DNA of 64,000 bases, taken from positions 310,001 to 374,000 of the forward strand of contig WACJ01000056.1 of assembly GCA_008973525.1 (NCBI GenBank). Direction: 5' to 3'. The stretch is from Stenopsyche tienmushanensis (lineage: Eukaryota > Arthropoda > Insecta > Trichoptera > Stenopsychidae). Below, in pieces: positions 1 to 11,397 of the stretch (position 1 is the stretch's first letter; every line of letters starts with the position of its first letter). Below the pieces are notes generated by a model, which saw only the letters and a program-made list of their open reading frames with translations, did not search any database and was not told where the DNA came from. A program made the translations under genes and the position numbers.

Positions 1-231
1 TAAATGTAATAAATACTAAAAACATATAAATGAGCATTATGTAGATAGCACAAAAACATTATTAAAAATATATCATAATTACCCGTAAGTAATTATGAAA
101 TCGCGGAAACGACGTCGCAAGGTGGACGAGGATCAGTAAAAAAACAGTTCACTTACATTTACTAATGTATATTTATTTAAAATATTATATAAAGGTGTCA
201 ACAATATTATATTTAATTTAAATTAAATGTA

Positions 232-560
232 TCGACTACTTCTAACGGTTAAAATTGGCAGCTTAAAATATGAACACAAATATAATCCGCTAAATATTTC
301 GCAAAATAATTCATTAATATTTACAAAGGTGCACACAATAACCCTCTCAAAGTTTCATAGTAATCGAATTAATGGCATAGGAGCGTATACAGCACATACA
401 TACAAACAGTAATTTTTATTTATATAGACTTATTTAAAAACCTTCTTAGACACACGCCCAATAATTCACCAAAGTTTCATTGCAATCGGATTATTGGTAT
501 AGGAATGTATAGTGCACAAACAAACATTTTTAATTTTTATATACATAAATTATTCCAATT
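232..560 (-). repeat. Helitron-like minisatellite repeat, two diverged units
   Basis: Read on the minus strand, this holds two units of a motif repeated through the window: a T/TGTTTG-rich start, then a segment like ATACCGTTCATCCGATTG, then CAATAAAACTTTG. The units end near 421 and 546. The same motif recurs at 15.1, 16.8, 17.2, 48.8, 53.6 and 58.5 kb. The 53.6 kb copy ends in a Helitron-style CTAG|T, which is why I call the family Helitron-like. This copy is diverged and shows no terminus of its own. No coding capacity. Confidence 0.5.
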
Positions 561-725
561 TCTTGCCATCGACCTACTTTCACATGTAGACTCATCATTT
601 TTCAATAATTGGGATAATTTAAAGTTAATATTTCAAATCATACAATAAGCATTTGCTATTTTTTGTAAATGTATCATTTTTTATTGAAAATGAATATTCG
701 CCAATGAGAAAATTTAAGTTTTTAT

Positions 726-868
726 CAGGGCTTCGAACCGTTATTTTTTCATTTAGGTTTTGGTTACGTTCCTAACATTTATATCGGTTCGCTTACGGTT
801 TTCGTTCCGAAAAAAATAGCAGTTTTATTGGTTATCAGTTTTCAGTTTTGTTCCAGTTCGAAGCCCTG
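726..868. mobile_element. Short hAT-like MITE with 15-bp inverted ends
   Basis: The 143-bp segment begins CAGGGCTTCGAACCG and ends with CAGTTCGAAGCCCTG, so the termini form an imperfect inverted repeat of about 15 bp. CAGGG ends are typical of hAT-superfamily elements. The candidate 8-bp flanks (GTTTTTAT and ATTTTATA) agree only in part, so the target duplication is not secure. The interior contains several CGGTT/GTTCC-type words and no ORF. A non-autonomous hAT element is the best reading. Confidence 0.6.
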
Positions 869-1081
869 ATTTTATAAAAAAAAACACCTTATTCTTACTC
901 TTATTTGTTAAATTTAAACTACTATAAAATTTTAAAACAGACAAACAACATTCTTAATTTGGTTCCAATTCCTCTATAAATACCGTGCGTATAGATCTGA
1001 GCAGTTCATTATTACAAGTTTGATTTTCACTAATTTAACCCCTAAAGGAGTACTATCCCAGGGCTTGGGATCACTCCTTTA

Positions 1082-1300
1082 CTTTTCAAAAAGAGCACTC
1101 TTGTACATTGAGCTCGGAGACAGACAGAGACAGAGAGAGAATGTAGCGCAGTTCGGGAGACAGAGACGGAGAGCTTCTCCGCATACATTGCACGATTGTA
1201 TTAGCCCAAATTTAACGATTAGTAATTTTAAGTTTATTATTTGTTTACGCAAAGAAACGACAGGATATCTTATCTAACGTTCATTGATGATAAGTCATAT
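1082..1300 (+). repeat. Repeat family R, copy 1
   Basis: The segment aligns by eye with 44185-44462 (plus) and 46838-47120 (minus). Shared words include AGAGCACTCTTGTACATTGAG, GACAGAGACGGAGAG and CATTGCACGATTGTAT, followed by an AT-rich part ending in CAAAGAAACGACAG. The short ORF that overlaps it is only an accident of the repeat. Class is unknown: no terminal inverted repeats or target duplications could be fixed. Confidence 0.55.
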
Positions 1301-1382
1301 GAATCGATTTCTTGTGTATTGTTTATGTAAAGAAAGGAAGCTGTCTTTTATACTATCAACAGTGTTTATTTACAATTGACTA

Positions 1383-4300
1383 CCTCAAATTGAAGATTGT
1401 TATACGCTGATAGGAGCTGACAGAAAATAATCGATGTAAAGCGATTATGGCATCAACGACTTCATCGATTTTAAATTTGCTCTCTTCTCAAAAGGTTAAC
1501 ATTCTAAATTTGGTTTTTATACATTGGCTTATTAAATAAAGGAAAAAAATAGGTATTTTATTAAATCAAGGGTCAATTTTGCACAAATAAACTAGCACAA
1601 AGTAAACAATAAACATTTTTAATGATCGCATTCTTGATGAAACATTCATGGAATGATCCCAACGTCAAAAAAATATACAACCCCGAATAAAATTCATAAT
1701 TGGCCAATTAATGTTGGGTCGGCGAATGCAAAAAATCCGATGACGATATCGGTCCTTAATACATTTAAACTTCAGGTATAAATGGTACAAACTAATGCGG
1801 CCTCAAGAGGAAACTATGGTTTCGTATAATGCCCAGTCGGATAATAAAATTAGAATAATTAAATTAAGCGCTAAATAAAATTAGGATATTATGTATGCGT
1901 GTATGGGTGCTTCAGGTCTAATTCCTGCGAAAGTTGCTTGGAATAATTTTCGAAATTGTTTCGGAGTCCACGTGTTGCTCTTGTTCGGTTTGTTAAAATC
2001 TATCCGATTTGGAAACTTTTATTTGAGTCCCGGAACCGGAGGCCCGGTTTTGAGGAACCGCCCAAGCAGAAAGTTCTTAGACGCGTGGCGCATTGTCTCC
2101 GTCGAGGGTGTTCCTTATCAAACGCAACGTCCCGAAATTGGGTTCTCCAAGAATTCCTTGTCACTTGTGATGATTAATATCTGGAGTTTCGAAATTGGGT
2201 CGCGGTCATTTTCCGACAACGTCCCTCTGTAAATGGGTTTGCGGCTCTGTTGAGAGGCAGAGTTAACTCTTCTTGTGTGTGACAAGGGATTAAGCTCCCA
2301 AGTGCGTGAAAGCCTTTGCCAAGAAGGTCTCTGTTCTTATTAAGAACTTTTTTGACCGTAAATTATATCAACCGAATGGACTTGAATAATGGAGTATAAT
2401 TTTGTTGAATGCCCTTCTGTGTTTCGGTCATGTCTTGATGAGACACTTTCTAATTATGAATTTATTGCGCTTATATTTCGATGCAATTAAAGCTCTAATT
2501 GCTCTGGATGCAAATCGATTAGACTTTACGACTTGCAGCATCCGTTTGAATCTTCTCCATCTAAAGATCTTCATTTCTCATCATATTTCATATTTAAAAG
2601 TTTTGCAGACGATGGCACATTTTTATATTTACTTTTACCTTTGAGTATAATCCCCTGGGCATTTATACTCTGGCTCTTTTGATCTTCCTGCACGAAACAA
2701 GCCGCAAGACATCCTCCTTCATTCCTTGTAAACTTTTCGCAAATGTTGCTATAAAAGCAACCTAAAAATAAATCAAAAATGATTGATATACAACCCCTAA
2801 CATTTTCACAGTGAAAACTTTCAATATAATCAACACTATTATCTTACACCAAATAATCATCGCAAATATCATCATAATACACTCATTATGCTACGATTCG
2901 GTTTATGCAACATTTACCAAATCATTAAAATTAATATTTCAATCCCAAACTAAACATTTCATTGATCATTTAGTTTAAAACCTCAAACGGTGCATGTAAA
3001 ATAGATGAACCCCTAATTAACTTAATGCAACTAATATTGATAGAGGCATGTTGAAAACATTGTTGATGTAGATTTTAGCAGTTGACTTGTTCAATATTAG
3101 ATTCCAATGATTGCCTCGGGATGTATCCAGCTAAATGTGACGTAAATTCAAGCTGATTTAGGCTAATCGAGTTACTTTATAATTTCGATTAATTTGGCTG
3201 CAATATCATAAGTCTAAGTACTCTTGTACGCTTTAATGCCTGGATACCATCAATTGCATCAATTTTCTACGAATCTATTTAAAGGATATAAAATGATCGA
3301 TTTCAGAGTTTTTCCCAAGAAAATCGCCTTTCAATGAGATCATGATCTTGAACAATGAAAGAATGTTACGGCAATAACACAAAGACATTCAGTCTAATTT
3401 ATGAGTTGCTATGTAATTGCTCATGAATTGGTGTTCAACTATAAAACTGTTTTAGTGCATTTAAAATCTAAAATGTGTTTCCGTGTGAGTTTTCAGTCAT
3501 ATTTTGCACATTGTAATTTTTAATCAAATCTTTAATAAAAATTATTTAATTTTGATTTATTGTTTGAATTTTAAAAAATCATCAGAAAACTGTATGGATT
3601 TGGCACATAGACAAAATTGTTCTATTGTCGAAAATCAAGCATTTTAAATTATATCTAGCATAGTAAAGCTCTAATAAGATCGCGTATTTATTGGTTTCCC
3701 ATAGGAATACCGATTTCCTGGATTTACAAAAATACGTTGAGCTCTTAAATTTATTTTTCTACAAAGACACACATTGGTTGAACTAAAACACAGCAAAGGA
3801 AAGTTGCAATCTAATCTAGGATTGTGAAAATATTTATCGCATTTTCTAGCAACAGAGTTCATGCCACCCCCTAGAAGATACCTTTGGGAGAAATTATTCT
3901 CGAGCTTAGTACTCCTGGCTTATTACACCCTATTTCCTTGAACGACGGACAAATAAATATAATTTTAAATATAATTACGTTTATGTACATACATAGGTCA
4001 CTTTGCAATATTTTTAATTAGCAACTGTTCGAAGCCAACATCTGACTATCCGAATTTTAGACGTTTGTGTATAACGAGTGGCATAATTCAGCTTCCAGTG
4101 GGATCATATCAAATTATACGTTTGGAAAATTAATGCCCATATACAAATTCGAACATAAAGACACTCACACACGAGCATACACATCTCGACGTTATTCTTG
4201 GAAATCATTAATTTTACGTCTAGCAATTTGATACTATAAGAGTGTCAGTCGCAGGTCTCGAATGGTTTATACAATTACCACTGATATATAATACGCTTTC

Positions 4301-5221
4301 GGCTGTTCCGGTTTTATATGATATAATTTTTGAGACATTATATCTCTTCGAGATAAATCCGCACAGCTTCTGGGTCTTTCATGGTGAAAATGAGAATCGT
4401 TGGAAGAGCAACTATTGTGATTTTTCTTTATTAAAGTGACGGTCTGTGTATGAGCTCTATCCTCCAAATTAATAACGCCGAGTTCATAGATTATGTATCT
4501 CTTAATATGGTGACATCAAAAATGATTAATTTTATCATTCCGTCTTGATATAGAAATACAATGCCAGTTTTAAAGTAAATAAACACCGTCATCTAAGCTA
4601 CGTAGTTCTCAGTTCTTGTCAAAATTCGTCGAGATCCAAATTGCTAATGTTTGAGCGTTTCCCAGTAATTAACTCACGCCGAAAGTTTCCGACTGCAATT
4701 TATCAAATTTGGTATCATAAATTTTGCTGCATATAAATCTTGAAAAACAAAGTAATTTTCATAGAAAGTTTGTTTTGAAAGCTTTAAAATTCTGCCCGCT
4801 TAACAGAACAGGACTTTCGAATAGCGAATTAATCAAAATTTCTCTCCTCCTGTTTGTATTCCCAAAGTTGTGGCATTAATTAATATAACGAATAATTTTA
4901 ACAGACCCGAAAATATATCCGATGAAAATAATTTATTTTTAAAGATTTTCCTACCCCAAGTCTATGCTTCAACGACTATATAACCGCAAAATTTAATTGC
5001 AAAATACAAGTATTTCATTTAAAATATTACCTATTTGTTTCCAAAAAATTACAAACAGACGACATACACTTAACGGCACGGAAATTGGCCCAAACTTGAT
5101 ATTTAGCTTGAATCAAATATATGTGTAAAACATGCAAATTTTATTTTAAAAAATTGCATTATATTGATATCTGTATGCATTTTAAGTTTGATAATAAATA
5201 AACGAAAATAAAGTTTAGTTG
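1383..5221. other. Gene-free AT-rich stretch
   Basis: Nothing recognised. The 113-codon ORF at 1891-2232 and the overlapping 73-codon ORF at 1956-2177 show no familiar domain; the part near 2020-2160 is richer in G+C than its surroundings. The short ORFs at 2402, 3671, 4242 and 4267 look like chance open frames. No RNA gene, terminal repeat or microsatellite of note was seen. Confidence 0.5.
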
Positions 5222-5223
5222 TA

Positions 5224-5609
5224 CATTAAAATCTTTTTTTGTGCGGTAGATGCGTTCCGCATAAAATCGCACAAAAAAAGCTATGACATTCATTGAAAAA
5301 ATGAAGATGCATCCCATGGGTTTTAAAAACCGCATAAATTTGAAACTGTTATCAAAAATATATTGCACAAAAAAAGTTAATAAAAAATCAGGAAAATAAT
5401 TAGGAAATTAAAAATAACATTTTTAGTAACATTTAAAGGACGTCTTGCATTATTGGTAAAATTTTGAGTATGTCTGACATAAAGTCTGACAAATGCCAGA
5501 CATCCACTAGAGAAATACTATTTTAATTACAAACTATCATCGCCGTCCAAAAAAATAGCATAACTTTGAATTCGCACAAAAAAAAGTCGCACAAAAAGAG
5601 TTTTGAATG
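5224..5609. mobile_element. TA-flanked MITE, Tc1/mariner type (family G, copy 1)
   Basis: The 386-bp element is bounded by TA at 5222-5223 and 5610-5611. Its left end reads CATTAAAATCTTTTTTTGTG; the right end, reverse-complemented, reads CATTCAAAACTCTTTTTGTG, so the ends form a long imperfect inverted repeat. The interior shares long blocks with 60231-60865: a GTGCGGTAGATGC start, repeated CGCACAAAAAAAG words, and TTTTAAAAACCGCATAA. TA duplication and long A/T-rich inverted ends point to a non-autonomous Tc1/mariner element. The minus-strand 69-codon ORF inside it is not meaningful. Confidence 0.7.
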
Positions 5610-5611
5610 TA

Positions 5612-7024
5612 TTTGAATAATTATCAAAAATGCTCATTTTACAAAAATCTTAGTTTTATATTAGACGAGCATTATTTTTAAAAACCACAATCAAATGTAC
5701 ATGAGCGTTTAAGTTAATATAAAGTGCTACCTCCTCTTGCTTGGAAGACCGCTTGCATACGGTCAGACATGCTCTGAATTATGTTTTTAGCGTTTTAGCT
5801 TAAGAATTTTCATCCCAGGCAGCAATAACAGTAACTGCTACCATAATTTAATATTTGAAGGATTTCTAGAATCCAAATTAATCGCATTTTATAAAAAATA
5901 CAAGCAATAAAACAAAATTTAAACAATGTTTATGCTTGGGCCACATTCCGTGCCGCTGTGTGCAGTTACAGATCTTGTATATCTGAGTCTAAGACTAATG
6001 CGTTATAATAAATTGTGATAATTTGAAGGACTTACATTCAATCAATGCTGCATTTATATAAGATTTTCTCGAATTTATCCCAATGAAATAGTTTGATCGG
6101 GATTAAATTCATATTTCTATGCCAATCTCATGGTCGTGTGACGCCTCTTTGATTCATTTGGCTGATGCTGGCGGTGAAATTCACAAACGAAGATTCGGAT
6201 CCGAGGTTACCCTTCGGGTCAAAATCGTCTGTGGAAGTTTGATGCTATGAAAAATTACACGTGAAATAACATCATCAGGCGTATTTACTATTCATGCGGC
6301 GTATTCGGCGCGGCTGGTTAGCAAACACGACTTTTTCGTGTTTTCTTTTGGCAATTTTTAAACATTTCCAAGATGAACCACGTAGACATGTTTTTACAAG
6401 CGTGAAACGCCTCCAAAACGAGATTTCCGTCCGCCGGAGCGTTTTTTCTCCGACGGGAAAGTGAAAATGTTTAAAATCAAATACGGGGATAAACAATTTC
6501 TGCGTATTTGGTTGTTTACACGGGCTCGTGGCAACGCCCCTGTTGCTAAGTAAATCCCAGATTACGCGCCCGGGACGCCAGGGTCGCAAGGACTCGGGGG
6601 GAGGTGAACGGAAATTGTGTAACAGGACTGTTTGACAGGTGAAACCTTGGCCAATCCTGGCGTCCCGGAGGCTGCGATATGAAATTCGAACCGAAAAGTA
6701 GCTTTTGTTGACACATGTAAAACTAAGGACAATATGTATGATGGTCAAAGTTTAAAACGTAAACGTGTTCAGGACACAAACATATCTATTATATATAAAA
6801 AAGACCCTTTCTGTAACTTTTATGCACTTATATATGCAAATGTTTGTGTAATATTTAATAAAATAGACAGGCTACTAGTCTAGTGCATATGTTGTATGCA
6901 ACGAACACTGACCAACTGACGCTTGTTGAGTTTCACTTTTCGTGACGTTAAATTAGACGTTTTATGCTATTTTTTCTCGATCGATACCATAGTTTTTAAT
7001 GAATTTATAGCTGAAAACTGGGTG
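5612..7024. other. Gene-free stretch with a G+C-rich block and one unassigned minus ORF
   Basis: From about 6180 to 6740 the base composition rises clearly above the surroundings. A 157-codon minus-strand ORF (6275-6748) spans this block, but its product is rich in R, S, P and F and matches no family I know; G+C-rich DNA lowers the stop-codon frequency, so chance is a good explanation. The rest is AT-rich and featureless. Confidence 0.4.
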
Positions 7025-7335
7025 AACCTTAAGTTATTCCCATGACAATACATGCCCTTATAAAGCAAAAATTCATGAAAAAAAAAACAAACAGGATTTA
7101 CACTGGGAGATTCTGCTATATCCTCTATATTCATCAGATCTTGCTTCTTCCGATTGCTTTCTTTTTAGGTCCACGAAGCGTACTCTAAGAGAAAAATGTT
7201 TTTGAAATATAGCCGAAATGGGTTTGAATGAGTTTTTTTTAATCTAAGCCAATATTTTTTATCAAAATAGAAATAAAAAGCTACTGGTTTTCTCCAGGTT
7301 CCTCCTGGAATAGAGTCGAAATCTGTCAGTTAAAT
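7025..7335 (+). pseudogene. mariner transposase relic, C-terminal catalytic part
   Basis: Conceptual translation gives HDNTCPYKAKIHEK, then HWEILLYPLYSSDLASSD and CFLFRSTKRTLREKCF. These correspond to the HDNARPH and GWE-L-HPPYSPDLAPSD-HLFRSL blocks of mariner transposases, which carry the second and third catalytic aspartates (DD34D). The reading frame shifts at a poly-A run near 7080 and has a stop right after KCF; a weaker stretch (NIAEMGLNEFF, then KPIFF) continues the C-terminus in other frames. The N-terminal half is absent. A dead, truncated copy. Confidence 0.75.
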
Positions 7336-7849
7336 TTAAAATTACATGATGTACCATTTTTCCATTGATAATGTTCTAAATTGACTATGAATTTATACCG
7401 AGTGTCAAAATCTGATCGCTCCATGTTCATAATATACATAATTACTATCGAAAAGCAAACACTGAAAGCTGTTTTAGAACACGTCTATGTCGATTAAATT
7501 GATTACGATGACAGATAGGTTTTGTTCATTGTAGGCTAAATTCGGCTTTTAACAAGTCAATTAACTATGGTATGCACACAGAAGTGCCGCATGCCATAGG
7601 TTAATGATATATAAGTGGCGTAACTAATAATCATAGTTCTTTATTTAAACAGATATTGTATTATCCTATTTTATATTTATATAACATTCATTAGGATGTA
7701 AACTCTATTTTTCTAAAGCTTTACAAAATATTATGATGGTTTTATTGATACTGATTTCATTTCGGTATCCGAATAGCTTAGTAGCAGTATTCGCTTCTTT
7801 TGTGGTTAACATTTTTGTTTCCTCAATACAAATATACTTCAGTGCCAAT

Positions 7850-8165
7850 TCAGCATCGGTAGCGATAGAAGAAAGCATCCCATGTATTTGAACCAGGAAA
7901 AGCTTCCCAAGCTGAATGTTTACAGCAGTGTATGAAACACTTAACATCCATTATTTTGAGGAGTGTTTTGTCGACGAAACGTTAAGGAATCTTGCACATT
8001 GTGAATGGAACAATATGAAAGTCTTAAAGAAGAAGCTTTTACCACAAATAATCGAATTGTTTCCATATGAAGACGGTCTCCTTATGCATGATGTGGCATC
8101 CCCGTCGAACATCCAATTATCGAAATTGGTATATAAAACGATAAGAAGCGGGATGAACTAGAAGA
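7850..8165 (+). pseudogene. Tc1-like transposase relic
   Basis: Across frames the plus strand gives PGKASQAECLQQCMKH, GILHIVNGTI, then LKKKLLPQIIELFP and EDGLLMHDVASPSNIQLSKL. These follow the order of Tc1-like transposases: PGE-Y-P-CL-PTVKHGG, G-LHIVEGTMN, LLPQI--LFP, and the HD-AP-H block holding the second catalytic aspartate. The glycine-rich VWG segment between the first two blocks is lost, the histidine after AP is replaced, and the final DPNPIENLW-type block is not found downstream. A decayed fragment, distinct from the mariner copies. Confidence 0.6.
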
Positions 8166-9050
8166 TATTGCAAGATTTTTCAAATCTATCACTACTTCGA
8201 CGCCAAAATTATAAACCTTATCATATTTCAACCATCCAAACATATGTGGAAGTCGTAAAGAGTCCTCTTTTGAAAATTTGTCTCCTCGGTTATCCCGATT
8301 TTCACCTGAAGGGGTTGGTGTGATTTTTTCGCCCCTTTGTTTCGTCACTTCTCGCCGGGGCCGACACCTTTCAGCGGGCACGTTTCCCCTGGCTCCGGCT
8401 ATATTTACGAGCCTTTCTGTCGATGTTAAGTGCTGGCAATAAATAAATTTAAGTAATTCGGTAGTTGAAGCCCCCCCTGTATAAATGGTGTGTGAGAGGC
8501 ATTGATTAATTCGCATTACATGCCTTTAACGCCATACTCCTCACCTCTTTGTGTACCCACACACATATCTGTGTTTGATTCCGTTCGTCTGCCTCGCTGA
8601 AAAACAACCACGAAAACCGTGAAAATGTACAGAGAGGCTTCGGAGCTCTTTGAAAGCAACTAGAATTATGTGCTTCGTTTTTTGGATCTTTTTTAGGTAC
8701 GAAAGCAACAGTTGATCCGTAAGTTGGAGCGCTTGGATTATAGAATCTAAAGCCTGAAGATGGCTGAAAGGATAAGCGTAACGCTCATTTGTATAGTAAC
8801 CATCAACCGGATTTTCATTCATTGAAATGGCCTTATCCGTTTTTAAATATCTTAATAAATAAACATTACAAGATTACAATGTAAAAACACTTTGCTTATC
8901 AAACATCATTAAAAACGGGCGTTAACCGCCGTTACTCACAAAAGCAAATCCTCTTAGAGCTGTTCTTTCAACATATAAAAAATCATGCAACAGATCATAC
9001 ACCCACCTGGCATATAGAGGAGGATTTTAACGGTTAGTTTGTTTGATTCC
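8166..9050. other. Gene-free stretch with unassigned minus ORFs
   Basis: Minus ORFs of 144 codons (8082-8516) and 93 codons (8541-8822) lie here. The first overlaps the Tc1-like relic in antisense and is G+C-rich near 8290-8410. The second begins MNENPVDGYYTNERYAYPF and has a protein-like start, but no family is recognised and no convincing splice sites flank it. A simple A+T-rich region otherwise. Confidence 0.35.
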
Positions 9051-9072
9051 GCGTGTTTGTCGGCCATTTTGT

Positions 9073-9107
9073 TCAGTCACAGTAAATTCTTTCGATGGAG
9101 AAGTCGT
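9073..9107 (+). promoter_or_regulatory. TATA-less Inr + DPE core promoter candidate
   Basis: TCAGTC at 9073-9078 is a full match to the arthropod initiator TCAKTY, placing +1 at A9075. AGTCGT at 9102-9107 is a full match to the downstream promoter element RGWYVT and starts exactly at +28, the spacing required for function in flies. No TATA box precedes it. Such a pair occurs at genes and also at the 5' ends of non-LTR retrotransposons with internal promoters. No LINE coding sequence follows, so a host or nested transcript start is possible. Confidence 0.5.
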
Positions 9108-9247
9108 CGCGCACTCCTACCGCCTCCCATTTATGCGACATTCGCATAGAAGTTTATGGTAGTGATGTGATACAAACTGACTGGCTGACTGGCATACAAA
9201 AGCTTGTGCCTCGGCTACAGAAATGTCTCGATCTCGTATTTGTGTAG
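9095..9247 (+). CDS. Small ORF (50 aa) just downstream of an Inr/DPE promoter
   Basis: The ATG lies at +21 from the predicted start, so the leader would be only 20 nt, and the ORF runs to TAG at 9245. The product begins MEKSSRTPTASHLCDIRIEV and ends LQKCLDLVFV; it is mixed in charge, has two cysteines, no signal peptide and no membrane segment. No homology is recognised. It could be a real short peptide, a first coding exon read past its donor, the start of a retrotransposon ORF1, or chance. Confidence 0.25.
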   Translation: MEKSSRTPTASHLCDIRIEVYGSDVIQTDWLTGIQKLVPRLQKCLDLVFV

Positions 9248-10627
9248 TATCTTGTGAATTTCAATTAAATACAAGCATTTTTCGATCCTATATAAATATT
9301 GTAACCTTACTTTCTGGATGACCTACGTATATTCGATCAAAATGTTGCAGAAGTTGTTAAAAATATATATAAAGAATGTATACGCAGAGAATATCGATAT
9401 CCATATGATGGGTCGTCAATCTAAAACTAATAAAGTGCCTGTCAAACTTTTAAAAATATTTTTTATGTTTGCTAAATGGAAGTAAAGCATTCCAAGAATA
9501 TTCCTTCATTGATCTATGAAAATAGTTTATGAATTGTAAAATCTGGGTATATTTTTAATACAACATTCTCCAAATAAAATGCCATAAATATATCGTTTAT
9601 AAAACACAGGAATATGTTGGAAGTTTGTTTGTGTATGGAAAAGTCCGCCAATGGATCAACGAGTGGCTATTTGAATTATGAGCACTTCTCCAGATCATAT
9701 GAAAGTCGATTTTCGTTCAAATTTTAAGCCACCATGCAAAAATACCAGTTTAAGTTCAGTTCAAAACGTTTATATTTAATCATGTATATATAGTCTCAGG
9801 CATCTCACCCATATCGGCAGATTTTCGGACATTTTAAGGCACGCGCTCAGCATCTTAACGACTTGCAGTATCTGACACCAATGTAACGTGATGTACATGC
9901 AAGAATACATCTTGGATTCTGATTTAACGGATGGTGCAGCGTCTTTATGTCAAAATATATGTCCAGCTTTAAGCCAACCAAACTGTCAACGGCAGATCAT
10001 TTAAGCCCACACAATACTTCATTATTAAATATTTTTCATGTGAAAATATTTATAGCAAAATGTATGTTTAATTGAATTTTTAGACTCCTCTGTGATATTT
10101 TCAGCATGAAAATAAGCATCCATGAAAATGCTTTTTGTTAGCTATGATAATAGTTGGATGAAAAACAATAAATATTGTTGAACAACCGCAATACAAAGCA
10201 AACAATTAATAGGTTTATATGATAATGTTATAGAAATTTGTGGCCACAATCTCTCGTTCACATAATAAAATATATGAACATTCGCCAATTCCATATACGC
10301 TACGGATTTTTATTGCCTTCGATTTATATCGAGCAATTCTTTTTGTCGCACAATTTGTTGCGATTCATCCCGAATATTGTTGTCGAATTGTAGTTACATT
10401 GTATGTGTAATTTTTTCGCCCTTGTCCAATTTTTTGCGCTTAATCCCGTATTTCATACGTTCGTTCTTTCAATTTTATAGTCAATCCGTTTTCATTAGAC
10501 CTTTTCCACGTCTCTGAATTACATCAACGTCGGAATTACGTATATCGTCAGCTTTATTTCCTCGTGTTAATAAAATCCGGAATAAAATCTTTCAATATGT
10601 TACCTACCCCGGAGAAAAATGTTTGAA
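9248..10627. other. Gene-free AT-rich stretch
   Basis: No open frame of note and no repeat family member was seen. The part from 10240 to 10610 has many runs such as TTTTTCGCCC and TTTTTTGCGC but no clear tandem period. Nothing else can be supported. Confidence 0.5.
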
Positions 10628-10984
10628 TTATTCCTGCTTATAAATCCGAAGGCTTCCATTCTCTCTCGCCCGATCACGTAGCAGAACGGTATATTTGTCA
10701 CCTAGAAGCAGCTCCTCGTGACAAATTCCTACAATGTCAATGAATGTTCCTCCGGCTCGTGGATTCCATTCGTAAAATTTACGATTCATATCGGAATCTT
10801 GAGTTATTACCTCTAACGATTCTGGGATAACGCCTGTGTGTTGTCCCATCGGCAGGTTGCATGTCCTGTACACCTTTATCCGCCCAAATGAGCCTTTGGC
10901 CTTCATAACATCCTTGCTCGTTTGGTTATCACATGACCCTATTGTCAGTCTTTCGCTCTGGTGGCATAATGCCCCAGTGTCGTT
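10628..10984 (-). CDS. Unrecognised protein-coding exon or exon relic (118 codons open)
   Basis: The minus frame is open from codon AAC at 10984 to TAA at 10628; an internal ATG at 10906 would give 92 aa. The product reads like a globular protein: ALCHQSERLTIGSCDNQTSK, later FGRIKVYRTCNLPMG, FYEWNPRAGGTFIDIVGICH and GDKYTVLLRDRARENGSL. Spaced cysteines and the beta-strand pattern with C-x-x-x-LLLGDKY-VLL recall secreted NTR-like folds, but I cannot assign a family. Third codon positions vary freely, unlike simple repeat DNA. AG candidates for an acceptor lie upstream (CCACCAG|AGCG) but without a good pyrimidine tract. It may be a terminal exon of a minus-strand gene or a pseudogene piece. Confidence 0.45.
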   Translation of the reverse strand, partial: NDTGALCHQSERLTIGSCDNQTSKDVMKAKGSFGRIKVYRTCNLPMGQHTGVIPESLEVITQDSDMNRKFYEWNPRAGGTFIDIVGICHEELLLGDKYTVLLRDRARENGSLRIYKQE

Positions 10985-11397
10985 TCAGGACGCTTATCTT
11001 CCTTATGACGCCATTAACTCTTGTTTGCGAACACATCTACTCATCAACCTTTCATTAATTATTATAATATGCCGGAAATCGTTCTTTTCTCGAGATAAAA
11101 GCACTGAGCAACCTTCTCCGATTAAATGACATCATCTCCCTTAAATTATAATCAAAAAACAACCCTTAAATAATGAACAAATCGAAAATTCCGCACAGAA
11201 AATAAATAAAATCCTCTTATAAAAATGGACCAATTTTATAGATAAAATGTTGTTATCATAATAATAAATGTACGCATTTTTAAAATTATTTTCGCAAAAA
11301 ATAATGATACGATTAATCATTATTAACAATGTAACTAATTTTTAAACAAGAAAACTACCCTTTAAATGCATCCTCCGTGCAAAAAGAGGATCGAATG

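Noticed and set aside
975..1006. TATAAATA with a GCAGTTC initiator-like word 28 nt downstream
   Set aside because: The initiator lacks the leading T, no coding or repeated unit starts there, and TATAAA is frequent in this AT-rich DNA.
6275..6748. 157-codon minus ORF
   Set aside because: Lies in a G+C-rich block where stops are rare; no family pattern or splice context.
9835..9845. TAAGGCACGCG, the first 11 nt of miR-124
   Set aside because: The match stops at 11 nt and no hairpin partner lies on either side, so it is not a miR-124 precursor.
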